In this document: piece after piece, positions 8,781 through 15,668 of the stretch
Layout: each line of letters begins with the position of its first letter
Position numbering within the stretch: the first letter of the stretch is position 1
Source of the DNA: an uncultured Ruminococcus sp.
Lineage (GTDB): Bacteria; Bacillota; Clostridia; Oscillospirales; Acutalibacteraceae
Assembly (NCBI GenBank): GCA_902785555.1
Contig: CACZZB010000016.1
Coordinates: 1 to 34,090, forward strand
Length of the DNA stretch: 34,090 bases
Reading direction: 5' to 3'
The notes under the pieces: model-generated
Seen by the model: only the letters and a program-made list of their open reading frames with translations
What the model was told of the DNA's origin: nothing
Database searches by the model: none
Program-made: the position numbers and the translations under genes

Positions 8781-8831
8781 AATAATCTCCTTACGGCAAA
8801 TATTTGAATAGCGTGCCGTAAGGAGATTATT
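8781..8831. terminator. Bidirectional terminator between LCP and ddh genes
   Basis: A perfect 18-bp inverted repeat (8781-8798 with 8814-8831, core CTCCTTACGGCA) with a 15-base loop sits between two convergent genes. The outermost A/T pairs give each strand a short T-rich tail. Confidence 0.85.
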
Positions 8832-8837
8832 TATTAA

Positions 8838-9821
8838 TTAAAGGAATTTTGCGAGAAGTTCATCAGACGATTGTGTGCAAAGATATGCCGGAGGAATATC
8901 AAATACAGTCTTGCAGCCTTTATGACCCTCATCATACATACGTTTTATAGCTCTTGCGTAAGCAATTATAACACTTGTGGTAAATTCAGGGTTTGAATCG
9001 AGCTTGATACTATATTCTATAATATGTTTGTTTTCTTTATTTAAGCCTGTTCTGCCTGAACGGAATACAAAACCACCGTGAGCCATGCCACTATGATTTG
9101 CAGCAAATTCTTCTTCGTCTATAAAGTGGACTATTGTATTGTAATCGGCAAAGTAATTAGGCATTTCCTTAATATCTTTTTCGACCTGCTGAGCATCTGC
9201 ACCGTCTTCGAGAACTACAAAACATTCTCTTATATGTTTATCCCTTGTAGAAAGTTCAGGATTATTTCCACTTCTTACAGCTTCAAGAGCTGATTCAACT
9301 GGGATAGTGTACTGTTTTGCATTTTTAACACCTTTAATACGACGAACAGCATCGGAATGTCCCTGACTAACGCCTTTGCCCCAGAAAGTATAATCTTTAC
9401 CGTCAGGGAGAATAGCATTTGCATATACTCTGTTGAGTGAGAAAAGACCCGGATCCCAGCCTACAGATATCATACCTATATGACCGGATTCTTTAGCTGC
9501 CTTATCAACATTGGCAAAATGCTGAGGTATCTTTGCATGAGTGTCAAAACTGTCAATAACATTGAAATATTTTGCATATTCTGGTGTTTGCACGGGCAGG
9601 TCTGTTGCACTGCCACCGCATAAAACGAGAACATCAATTTTATCTTTCCAATTTTCTATATCGTTAACGCTTACCACAGGAACATCGGGAGTAAGAATTG
9701 TAACAGTTTCGGGATTTCTTCTTGTGAAAACTGCAACTAATTCCATGTCATCGGTAGCTGAAACAGCGATTTCTGTACCTTTTCCGATATTTCCATAACC
9801 TAAAATTCCTATTTTTACCAT
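8838..9821 (-). CDS. ddh: meso-Diaminopimelate dehydrogenase
   Basis: This NADPH-dependent enzyme converts tetrahydrodipicolinate plus ammonia directly to meso-diaminopimelate, bypassing the succinyl, acetyl and DapL routes. It serves lysine and peptidoglycan synthesis. The 327 residues match the family length. An N-terminal Rossmann fold carries GYGNIG at 8-13, then the block LCGGSATDLP at 68-77, SVGWDPGLFSLNR at 119-131 and the substrate-site GVSQGHSDAVRR at 150-161; HGGFVFRSGRTG follows in the C-terminal half. AAAAAGGAGA stands 10 bases before the ATG. It is monocistronic with a strong promoter. No lysine riboswitch is visible in the short leader. Confidence 0.97.
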   Translation of the reverse strand: MVKIGILGYGNIGKGTEIAVSATDDMELVAVFTRRNPETVTILTPDVPVVSVNDIENWKDKIDVLVLCGGSATDLPVQTPEYAKYFNVIDSFDTHAKIPQHFANVDKAAKESGHIGMISVGWDPGLFSLNRVYANAILPDGKDYTFWGKGVSQGHSDAVRRIKGVKNAKQYTIPVESALEAVRSGNNPELSTRDKHIRECFVVLEDGADAQQVEKDIKEMPNYFADYNTIVHFIDEEEFAANHSGMAHGGFVFRSGRTGLNKENKHIIEYSIKLDSNPEFTTSVIIAYARAIKRMYDEGHKGCKTVFDIPPAYLCTQSSDELLAKFL

Positions 9822-9868
9822 TTTTATTAATCTCCTTTTTTCTAAAAAATATAATAACAGACAAGTAA

Positions 9869-9897
9869 ATTATAAATTTTTTTTTCTCATATGTCAA
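9869..9897 (-). promoter_or_regulatory. Strong sigma-A promoter for ddh
   Basis: On the minus strand, TTGACA (9892-9897) and TATAAT (9869-9874) both match consensus perfectly with 17-bp spacing. It lies 48 bp upstream of the ddh start. Confidence 0.8.
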
Positions 9898-9937
9898 TAT
9901 TTTATAAAAAAAAATACTATATTTATCCAAAAATATA

Positions 9938-9946
9938 TGATATAAT
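9938..9946 (+). promoter_or_regulatory. Candidate extended -10 promoter for the 9979 gene
   Basis: TGATATAAT is a full extended -10 element, 32 bp before the start codon of the 132-residue protein. The -35 is weak (TATATT at 17 bp). Confidence 0.45.
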
Positions 9947-9978
9947 TACAGTATATTAATTATCGGAGGAATGATAAA

Positions 9979-10377
9979 ATGATAGTTGCAGTATGTGTGG
10001 ATGACAGAATGGGTATGCTTTTCAACAACCGCAGGCAAAGCCGTGACCAATTTGTGATAAATGACTTAATGAATATCGCTGAAACTGTTCATATAAATGA
10101 CTTTTCAGAGGAGCTTTTTGAGGATTACAAGGATAGAATAGAAATTGATGAAAATTTCCTTGAGAATGCCACAGATAAAGATGTATGCTTTGTTGAGAAT
10201 ATCGACCTTGAATCGTATACAGATAAGATAAATAAAGTTATACTTTATCTTTGGAACAGACATTATCCGTCAAGCTTGAAATTCAAAGTTGATTTGTCTG
10301 AATACAATTTCGTTGAAGAAACGGAATTTCAGGGAAATTCACATGAGAAAATAACAAGAGAGGTGTATTCAAAATGA
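9979..10377 (+). CDS. Conserved small protein of unknown function paired with nuclease
   Basis: Length is 132 residues, acidic, without signal peptide or membrane segment, so cytoplasmic. The N-terminus reads MIVAVCVDDRMGMLFNNRRQ, and the C-terminus contains GNSHEKITREVY. From memory, similar proteins sit beside DNA/RNA non-specific endonuclease genes in other Clostridia and are sometimes misnamed ribonuclease Z; no metallo-beta-lactamase HxHxDH motif is present here, so that name is not supported. The stop overlaps the start of the secreted nuclease gene by four bases (ATGA), a strong sign of coupled expression. A role as inhibitor, chaperone or processing partner of the nuclease is only an inference. 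GGAGGAATGATAAA precedes the ATG. Confidence 0.8.
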   Translation: MIVAVCVDDRMGMLFNNRRQSRDQFVINDLMNIAETVHINDFSEELFEDYKDRIEIDENFLENATDKDVCFVENIDLESYTDKINKVILYLWNRHYPSSLKFKVDLSEYNFVEETEFQGNSHEKITREVYSK

Positions 10378-11276
10378 AAAAAATTAAAATTATTCTCTGC
10401 ATGATACTCTGTGTATGCATGATTTTCGGGGGCTGTGAGATAAGCGTAAACCTAAATGGTGACAGCAGTAAAACAGGCACTGCTGTTTCAAATGCAAACG
10501 GGGGTTACACCGTTGATAATATACCTGATTTTGTGGATGAGGCATTTGTCGAGATAAACAATAATGTGCCGTATTTCACGGAGAGCGACTATACAACGAA
10601 ATCATTTGAGCATTACGGTGAGTTGGATAGCCTTGGAAGATGTACGATAGCGTATGCCTGTGTTGCAAAGGATACGATGCCGACTGATAAAAGAGGAAGT
10701 ATAAGCAATGTCAAGCCATCAGGATGGCAGACTGTAAAATATGACAATGTAGACGGCAAGTATCTCTATAATAGATGTCACTTGATAGGATGGCAGCTTA
10801 CCGCTGAAAATGCAAATAAGAGTAATTTGATAACAGGTACAAGATATTTGAATATAGAGGGAATGTTGCCATTTGAAAATATGGTAGCGGACTATGTAAA
10901 GGAAACAAATAATCATGTACTTTACAGAGTTACACCTATATTTGATGAAGATAACCTTGTAGCAAGGGGTGTTGAAATGGAGGGATATTCTGTTGAAGAT
11001 AATGGAGCAGGGATCAACTTTAATATATATGCATACAATAATCAGCCTGGTATAGAAATAGACTATGCAACAGGTGAAAGCTGGCTTTCGGGGACTGTAA
11101 AGGAGTCGTCAAAGGAACTTGTTACATATATACTCAATACAAATAATAATAAATTTCATTTGGAAAGCTGCTCGGTAGCAAAGACTATAAGTGATAAGAA
11201 TAAGGAAGTTTTCAAAGGAACAAGAGAAGAAGTAATAGAAAAAGGTTATGAACCTTGCGGAAAGTGCAAACCGTAA
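10374..11276 (+). CDS. Lipoprotein DNA/RNA non-specific endonuclease with Ada-like C-terminal knuckle
   Basis: A cell-surface nuclease, probably for nucleic-acid breakdown or DNA uptake. Residues 1-20 are a signal peptide ending in FGGC, with C21 as likely lipidated Cys, though Phe at -3 is unusual for a lipobox. The nuclease domain (about 60-230) has the beta-beta-alpha-metal core as NRCHLIGWQL near residues 132-141 (Arg, Cys and His where the family has D/N-R-G-H), with the metal-binding Asn likely in NKSNLITGTRYLN. The C-terminal 50 residues, with FHLESC and EPCGKCKP, resemble the Cys-rich Ada-type metal-binding module found on other secreted nucleases. Length is 300 residues. It is translationally coupled to the preceding small gene. 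Confidence 0.88.
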   Translation: MKKIKIILCMILCVCMIFGGCEISVNLNGDSSKTGTAVSNANGGYTVDNIPDFVDEAFVEINNNVPYFTESDYTTKSFEHYGELDSLGRCTIAYACVAKDTMPTDKRGSISNVKPSGWQTVKYDNVDGKYLYNRCHLIGWQLTAENANKSNLITGTRYLNIEGMLPFENMVADYVKETNNHVLYRVTPIFDEDNLVARGVEMEGYSVEDNGAGINFNIYAYNNQPGIEIDYATGESWLSGTVKESSKELVTYILNTNNNKFHLESCSVAKTISDKNKEVFKGTREEVIEKGYEPCGKCKP

Positions 11277-11299
11277 TTATTTTTAAGGAGTAAATTTTT

Positions 11300-12301
11300 G
11301 TGAGTTTAAGTGATTATAAAAAGCAACATGAATTGGAAGTTATAGAGCAGAAGCTGGCACCGATAGTAAAGAAGAAAGATAAATCATGGATAGAAGTATA
11401 TAAACTGTTGGATATAGTTGAAGAGGAACAGCTTTACAGTGTGTCATACAAAAGTTATACGGCATGGCTTACAGATTTTGCAGCCCGTACAAATGTAACA
11501 GTGTCATTGCTTTGGAAGAAGAAAAAAGCCGGAAAGTTTTATGATAGTTATGTAGATGACCGTAAATATCAGAATAAACCATATGTTCCGATAGAGCAGA
11601 CAAATATGGATCCTGAGGTTATCGTGATGATAGAAAAGATAACCGCAGGTAATCTTTCGGAAGCCCATAAAATGATAGACAGGAGTATGAACGGAGATAT
11701 AACCCGAAGAAATCTGAAAACATTATGGGAATCCGAAAAAAAGGAGAGAGCCCAAAAAGGAGTGCCTGTTCAGAGGACTAACGGATATGACAAGGATACA
11801 TTTACAGAGTTGTCCTATGCGGGATATTCCGCAAAGAGTGCAACAAATATTGATATATTGTCATCACTGTGCAATGAAAAATGGATGTTCAGTTTATATA
11901 AGCACAATGAAATAAGGAAATATCGTTTGCTAACGGAATTTTCGATAATAAAAGGCAGAATAGAAACTGATTATGTTATAGTTGAAAATTACACAACTCA
12001 GTCACAAAAAGCCAATCTGTTTAATTTACATTCCGTAAAGATAATCTGTGAACAGGAGGATTTTCTGAAAAAGCCCAAATTCAGGGCATATCCCGAATAT
12101 ATGGATTATTATTGGTTTGCAGCTCCTGTTGTATATATGCGGGAAGCAAAGGATTATATTAAAAATATGGAATATATAGGTTTGATACTGTATGATGATG
12201 AAAAGAATTTTTCATTTATAGAGAAACCGGCAAAAAACAGTTCAGACTTTGGAGTAAAAAGAGATAGTACAATGGATTCTGTTGTATATTATTTATTATA
12301 A
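11300..12301 (+). CDS. Unknown protein with MmcB-like (PD-(D/E)XK) fold, catalytic pair apparently lost
   Basis: The protein is not recognised as a named family over its full length (333 residues). Residues about 30-85 (KSYTAWLTDFAARTNVTVSL followed by LWKKKKAGKFY) look like a helix-turn-helix. Residues about 200-310 resemble, by memory of the family, MmcB-type restriction-fold proteins: LLTEFSIIKGRIETDYVIV (D224), then LHSVKIICEQEDF, AYPEYMDYYWFAAPV and IGLILYDDE. The usual E-x-K at the centre reads K247-I-I249, so it should be catalytically dead if the alignment is right. The start is GTG at 11300, nine bases after AAGGAG. There is no membrane segment. It lies between the nuclease and the nucleotidyltransferase, with close spacing on both sides. 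Confidence 0.75.
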   Translation: MSLSDYKKQHELEVIEQKLAPIVKKKDKSWIEVYKLLDIVEEEQLYSVSYKSYTAWLTDFAARTNVTVSLLWKKKKAGKFYDSYVDDRKYQNKPYVPIEQTNMDPEVIVMIEKITAGNLSEAHKMIDRSMNGDITRRNLKTLWESEKKERAQKGVPVQRTNGYDKDTFTELSYAGYSAKSATNIDILSSLCNEKWMFSLYKHNEIRKYRLLTEFSIIKGRIETDYVIVENYTTQSQKANLFNLHSVKIICEQEDFLKKPKFRAYPEYMDYYWFAAPVVYMREAKDYIKNMEYIGLILYDDEKNFSFIEKPAKNSSDFGVKRDSTMDSVVYYLL

Positions 12302-12314
12302 GGAGATGCTTGAT

Positions 12315-13064
12315 TTGCATTATGTGATCCAAAACAAACTGAAAGAAATTGAACAAAAAGAAAATATCAAAATATTGCATTGTATTGAATCGGGCAGCCG
12401 TGCGTGGGGATTTGCGTCACCTGACAGTGATTATGATGTCAGATTTATATATGTGCGTCCGAAAGAGTTTTATTTGAAACTCGAAAAGATAACAGATGTA
12501 ATAGAATGGCAGCTTGATGATATATTGGATATAAACGGCTGGGATATACAGAAAACACTGAGATTATTGTATAAATCAAATCCGACATTGTTTGAATGGA
12601 ACGGATCACCGATAGTTTACAAAACAACGGATGAATGGCATAAAGTTGCGGAAATCATCAACCGCTACTTTATAAAAAAGTCGGGTGTATATCACTATTT
12701 AAGTACGGCCAAGGGCAATTACAGGGAATATTTGAAAGGTGAGACTGTCAGATTAAAGAAATATTTTTATGTATTGAGACCGATACTTGCCTGCAGATGG
12801 ATACTTGCAGAGGGAACACCGCCTCCTATGCTTTTTTCGGAACTTGTTGAAAAATATCTTGATGACGGGATAAGAGATGATGTTGATATTTTACTGAAAC
12901 TGAAAATGCAGACTCCCGAAATAGGCACAGGAAAGAAAATGGATAATATCAATAATTACATTGAAAAAAGCATTTCGGATATAGAAAAACAGCTTGAAAA
13001 TATTCCGTATGAAAAAGAGAGAAATTGGGAAGAATTAGATAAAATATTCTTGTCTTTGCTTTGA
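12315..13064 (+). CDS. Nucleotidyltransferase of the YcgL/RlaP (pol-beta-like) family
   Basis: A predicted nucleotidyltransferase of the DNA polymerase beta superfamily. Counting from a TTG at 12315, GSRAWGF is at 27-33 and DSDYDVR at 37-43, with D39 and D41 the usual metal-binding Asp pair; the third acidic residue may be in VIEWQLDDI. The family (COG3541, PF10127) includes members linked to RNA repair with RNA ligase, but no ligase is nearby. The open frame extends back to ATG at 12282 and 12306. However, AAGGAG at 12300-12305 directly abuts 12306, and is nine bases from TTG 12315, so 12315 (249 residues) is preferred. The gene lies just after the stop of the MmcB-like gene, so they are probably co-transcribed. 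Confidence 0.87.
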   Translation: MHYVIQNKLKEIEQKENIKILHCIESGSRAWGFASPDSDYDVRFIYVRPKEFYLKLEKITDVIEWQLDDILDINGWDIQKTLRLLYKSNPTLFEWNGSPIVYKTTDEWHKVAEIINRYFIKKSGVYHYLSTAKGNYREYLKGETVRLKKYFYVLRPILACRWILAEGTPPPMLFSELVEKYLDDGIRDDVDILLKLKMQTPEIGTGKKMDNINNYIEKSISDIEKQLENIPYEKERNWEELDKIFLSLL

Positions 13065-13078
13065 AAATGTGGTATGAT
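13050..13078 (+). promoter_or_regulatory. Sigma-A promoter for pyrE
   Basis: TTGTCT (13050-13055), a 17-bp spacer and an extended -10 TGGTATGAT (13070-13078). It overlaps the last codons of the nucleotidyltransferase gene, giving pyrE its own start. Confidence 0.6.
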
Positions 13079-13112
13079 GTAATTATCAAGAATTATGGAG
13101 GTTTTTTTATAA

Positions 13113-13787
13113 ATGGAACAGTATAAAAAGGAATTTATCGAATTCATGGTAGACTGTCAGGTACTTAAGTTCGGTGACTTTGTAACAAAGAGCGGAAGAA
13201 AGACACCCTTCTTTGTGAATACGGGATTTTACAGAACAGGTGCACAGCTCCGCAGACTCGGACAGTATTATGCAGAGGCTATAAATAATACATTCGGACT
13301 TGATTTTGATGTACTTTTCGGACCCGCTTACAAAGGCATACCGTTGTCAGTAGCAGCCACAATAGCAATAAGCGAGAAGTTCAATAAAGATATAAAATAT
13401 TGTTCAAACCGTAAGGAAATAAAAGATCACGGTGATAAGGGCATACTTTTGGGAAGTCCTGTTTCAGACGGTGATAAGGTAGTTATCATAGAAGATGTTA
13501 CAACAGCAGGAACATCTATTGAAGAAACATTGCCGATAATAAAGGCTCAGGGAAATGTTGATCCGATAGGCTTGGTAGTATCCGTTGACAGAATGGAAAG
13601 AGGTCAGGGAGAGAAAAGTGCGTTGTGTGAGATAGAAGAAAAATACGGTCTTAAAACAACTGCGATAGTAACAATGGCTGAAGTAATAGAGCATCTGTAT
13701 AATAAAGAATACAAAGGCAGAATTGTCATTGATGATAAACTGAAAGAAGCTATTGATAATTACTATGCACAGTACGGAGCAAAATAA
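13113..13787 (+). CDS. pyrE: Orotate phosphoribosyltransferase
   Basis: The enzyme joins orotate and PRPP to form OMP in de novo pyrimidine synthesis. Length is 224 residues. The type I PRTase fold is shown by SGRKTPFFVNTG near 27-38, the FGPAYKGIPL block at 69-78, the flexible-loop lysines/His in NRKEIKDHGDKG (99-110) and the PRPP loop VVIIEDVTTAGTS at 123-135. GGAGG lies about 12 bases upstream of the ATG. It stands alone, away from other pyr genes, and ends at a hairpin terminator. There is no PyrR-type attenuator in the 35-base leader. Confidence 0.96.
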   Translation: MEQYKKEFIEFMVDCQVLKFGDFVTKSGRKTPFFVNTGFYRTGAQLRRLGQYYAEAINNTFGLDFDVLFGPAYKGIPLSVAATIAISEKFNKDIKYCSNRKEIKDHGDKGILLGSPVSDGDKVVIIEDVTTAGTSIEETLPIIKAQGNVDPIGLVVSVDRMERGQGEKSALCEIEEKYGLKTTAIVTMAEVIEHLYNKEYKGRIVIDDKLKEAIDNYYAQYGAK

Positions 13788-13796
13788 ATAAAAAAT

Positions 13797-13834
13797 CGGT
13801 CTGCGTGTTTTAAAACACACAGACCGTAATTTTT
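13797..13834 (+). terminator. Rho-independent terminator after pyrE
   Basis: CGGTCTGCGTGTTTT pairs with AAAACACACAGACCG with one C.A mismatch and virtually no loop beyond the central A/T bases, followed by AATTTTT. It may also serve the convergent gene. Confidence 0.8.
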
Positions 13835-13852
13835 GTTCTAAAAGATATTTGA

Positions 13853-14098
13853 TTATTCAGCACCAAACATATTGAAACGGAAAAGTTTTGATTCATCTTC
13901 GGGGTTCTGACACTCAATGTGAGCATCAGTTATCTGACCGCCTTCAATAAGTTTTGTAAGACCGATAAGCTGACAGAGTTTGCTTTTGAGATTAAGACGA
14001 TCACCCTCATCTGTTACGAGAAAAACATCGCCCTCACAAGTATCAATAACAGAAAGGAAAGCCTTGACATCTACTTTATGAAGTTCTATTGAAGCCAT
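13853..14098 (-). CDS. Small conserved protein of unknown function
   Basis: An 81-residue soluble protein. The central stretch CEGDVFLVTDEGDRLNLKSK is followed by LCQLIGLTKLIEGGQI. I recall similar short proteins in Clostridia that carry automatic names such as 'polyA polymerase', but no catalytic domain fits in 81 residues, so I give no function. The pattern of a hydrophobic strand, EGDR turn and NLKSxLxQ helix looks like a complete small fold. AAGGAGG is well placed upstream of the ATG. It has one of the strongest promoters in the window, so it is probably abundant, and a hairpin sits at the very 5' end of its transcript. Confidence 0.85.
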   Translation of the reverse strand: MASIELHKVDVKAFLSVIDTCEGDVFLVTDEGDRLNLKSKLCQLIGLTKLIEGGQITDAHIECQNPEDESKLFRFNMFGAE

Positions 14099-14131
14099 AA
14101 TAAAAAAACCTCCTTGAAATTAGGTAACTTC

Positions 14132-14154
14132 CAGCAGGAACATTTACCCTGCTG
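14132..14154 (-). promoter_or_regulatory. 5'-terminal mRNA hairpin before the 81-residue gene
   Basis: CAGCAGG pairs with CCTGCTG around a nine-base loop. The predicted transcription start (about 14153) falls at the base of this stem, so the message would begin with the hairpin, which may protect it from 5' decay. Confidence 0.45.
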
Positions 14155-14159
14155 AGATA

Positions 14160-14187
14160 ATTATAACATATAATTCTGTATTGTCAA
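14160..14187 (-). promoter_or_regulatory. Strong sigma-A promoter for the 81-residue gene
   Basis: Minus strand: TTGACA (14182-14187), 16-bp spacer, TATAAT (14160-14165) with an extended TG. Both boxes are perfect. Confidence 0.8.
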
Positions 14188-14261
14188 TTATTTTTTTGAA
14201 AAATTTTTATTGAATATAGCAAAATAAACAGGTTAAAAATTATGCACATTGTACTATAAGG

Positions 14262-14933
14262 TTAAAAAGATATTTTACCATCAGAAATTTTTATACAGGT
14301 CTCAGCCATTTTTGCAATATTGTTATCGTGAGTGATAAGAATAATGGTGGTGCCCTGATGATGGAGTTGTTTAAGGATATCCATGATCTCATTACCTGAA
14401 TTTGAATCAAGATTACCTGTGGGTTCATCGGCGAGAATTATCTTAGGATCTGCAGCGATAGCCCTTGCAATGGCAACTCTTTGCTGTTGACCGCCTGAGA
14501 GTTCAAAAGGTCTGTGATAGATTCTTTTTTCAAGTCCGACTATTTTCAGTGAATTGAGAGCAAGGAACTTTCTTTTGGATTTTTTGATACCTCTGTAGAT
14601 AAGGGGTAATTCAACATTTTCAAGAGCATTTAGGGATGGGATCAGGTTAAAGCTCTGAAAGATAAAGCCTATTATATTATTTCTGATAAAAGAAAGCTGA
14701 CTTTCGTTCATCCCGGAAACAGGGATGTTGTCAAGCAAATATTCACCGCTTGTAGGTGTATCAAGACATCCGAGAATATTCATAAGAGTAGACTTTCCCG
14801 AACCGGACTGACCTATGACAGAAACGAACTGACCTCTGTTTATATTGATGTTTATATGCTGCAAAGCATGAACTGAATTGTTTTTTGAATTATATGTTTT
14901 GCAGACATCTGAAAGTACTATCAAATTATTCAT
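14262..14933 (-). CDS. ABC transporter ATP-binding protein, MacB/LolD type, without permease
   Basis: An ATPase subunit of the MacB/LolD/FtsE-like class that usually works with an FtsX-like permease in export of lipoproteins, peptides or in extrusion. Length is 223 residues. Walker A GQSGSGKST is at 41-49, the Q-loop FQSFNLIP at 92-99, signature LSGGQQQ at 145-151, Walker B IILADE at 165-170 and the H-loop THD near 200. The typical 'LxxLDxPTSG' and LPLIYRG stretches support the class. No permease gene lies on either side. It is the last gene of the minus-strand group after endonuclease III (67-base gap). Confidence 0.92.
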   Translation of the reverse strand: MNNLIVLSDVCKTYNSKNNSVHALQHINININRGQFVSVIGQSGSGKSTLMNILGCLDTPTSGEYLLDNIPVSGMNESQLSFIRNNIIGFIFQSFNLIPSLNALENVELPLIYRGIKKSKRKFLALNSLKIVGLEKRIYHRPFELSGGQQQRVAIARAIAADPKIILADEPTGNLDSNSGNEIMDILKQLHHQGTTIILITHDNNIAKMAETCIKISDGKISF

Positions 14934-15000
14934 AGAAAAAATGACCTCACTTATAAAAAATGGTTGTTGATATTATTTTTTCATGAATAAGGTGTAATTA

Positions 15001-15654
15001 TTAGTTTTCCTGAGCTTCTGAAAAATAATTGCAGATATATTTCAGACAGCATTGACTGCATTTGGGTTTTCTTGAATCGCATACTGCACGTCCATGCAAA
15101 ACAAGTCTGTGACAGAAATCGTTTGATTTTTCCGGAGGCAGTAGTTCACGCAGGATAGTTTCTATTTTAGCAGGGTCTTTGGTATTGTGCAGACCTAATC
15201 TTCCTGTAATGCGTATGCAGTGAGTATCGACAACAACAGCAGGTTTACCGTAAATGTCTCCAACGATAAGATTGGCAGTTTTTCGTCCTATTCCTGGAAG
15301 TTTTGTAAGTTTTTCAACTGTATCCGGAACAGTACCATTATATTCAGAAATAAGCATCTGACACATGGAAACTATATCCTTTGATTTTGTTTTATAAAAG
15401 CCGCATGAATATATATATGTTCCTACTTCGTCAACATCCGCATTGGCGAAATCCTGAACATTTTTATATTTTTGAAAAAGTGCCGGAGTTATCATATTTA
15501 CACGTTTATCAGTACATTGAGCGGCAAGCCGTGTTGCTATAAGTAATTGTAATGGGTCAGTATATTCGAGTGAGCATAGAGCATCAGGGTATTCCTTTTC
15601 TAAAATTTCAACAGCCTGTACAGCTTTATTTTTTAAAAATTCTTTATTGTTCAT
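15001..15654 (-). CDS. nth: Endonuclease III (DNA glycosylase/AP lyase)
   Basis: A base-excision repair enzyme that removes oxidised pyrimidines and cleaves the abasic site. Length is 217 residues, usual for the family. The helix-hairpin-helix is LPGIGRKTANLIVG (119-132) with the catalytic Schiff-base lysine K125, and the catalytic Asp is D143 in VVDTH. The C-terminal [4Fe-4S] cluster has C192, C199, C202 and C208 in the standard x6-x2-x5 spacing. AAGAGGT precedes the ATG. It begins 14 bases after the stop of the Enzyme I-like gene, so they share a transcript. Confidence 0.97.
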   Translation of the reverse strand: MNNKEFLKNKAVQAVEILEKEYPDALCSLEYTDPLQLLIATRLAAQCTDKRVNMITPALFQKYKNVQDFANADVDEVGTYIYSCGFYKTKSKDIVSMCQMLISEYNGTVPDTVEKLTKLPGIGRKTANLIVGDIYGKPAVVVDTHCIRITGRLGLHNTKDPAKIETILRELLPPEKSNDFCHRLVLHGRAVCDSRKPKCSQCCLKYICNYFSEAQEN

Positions 15655-15668
15655 AAAAGTACCTCTTT

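Noticed and set aside
9822..9868. Lysine riboswitch before ddh
   Set aside because: The untranslated region is about 40 bases, far shorter than the lysine aptamer.
9979..10377. Ribonuclease Z function for the 132-residue protein
   Set aside because: It has no HxHxDH metal motif and is far too short for the fold.
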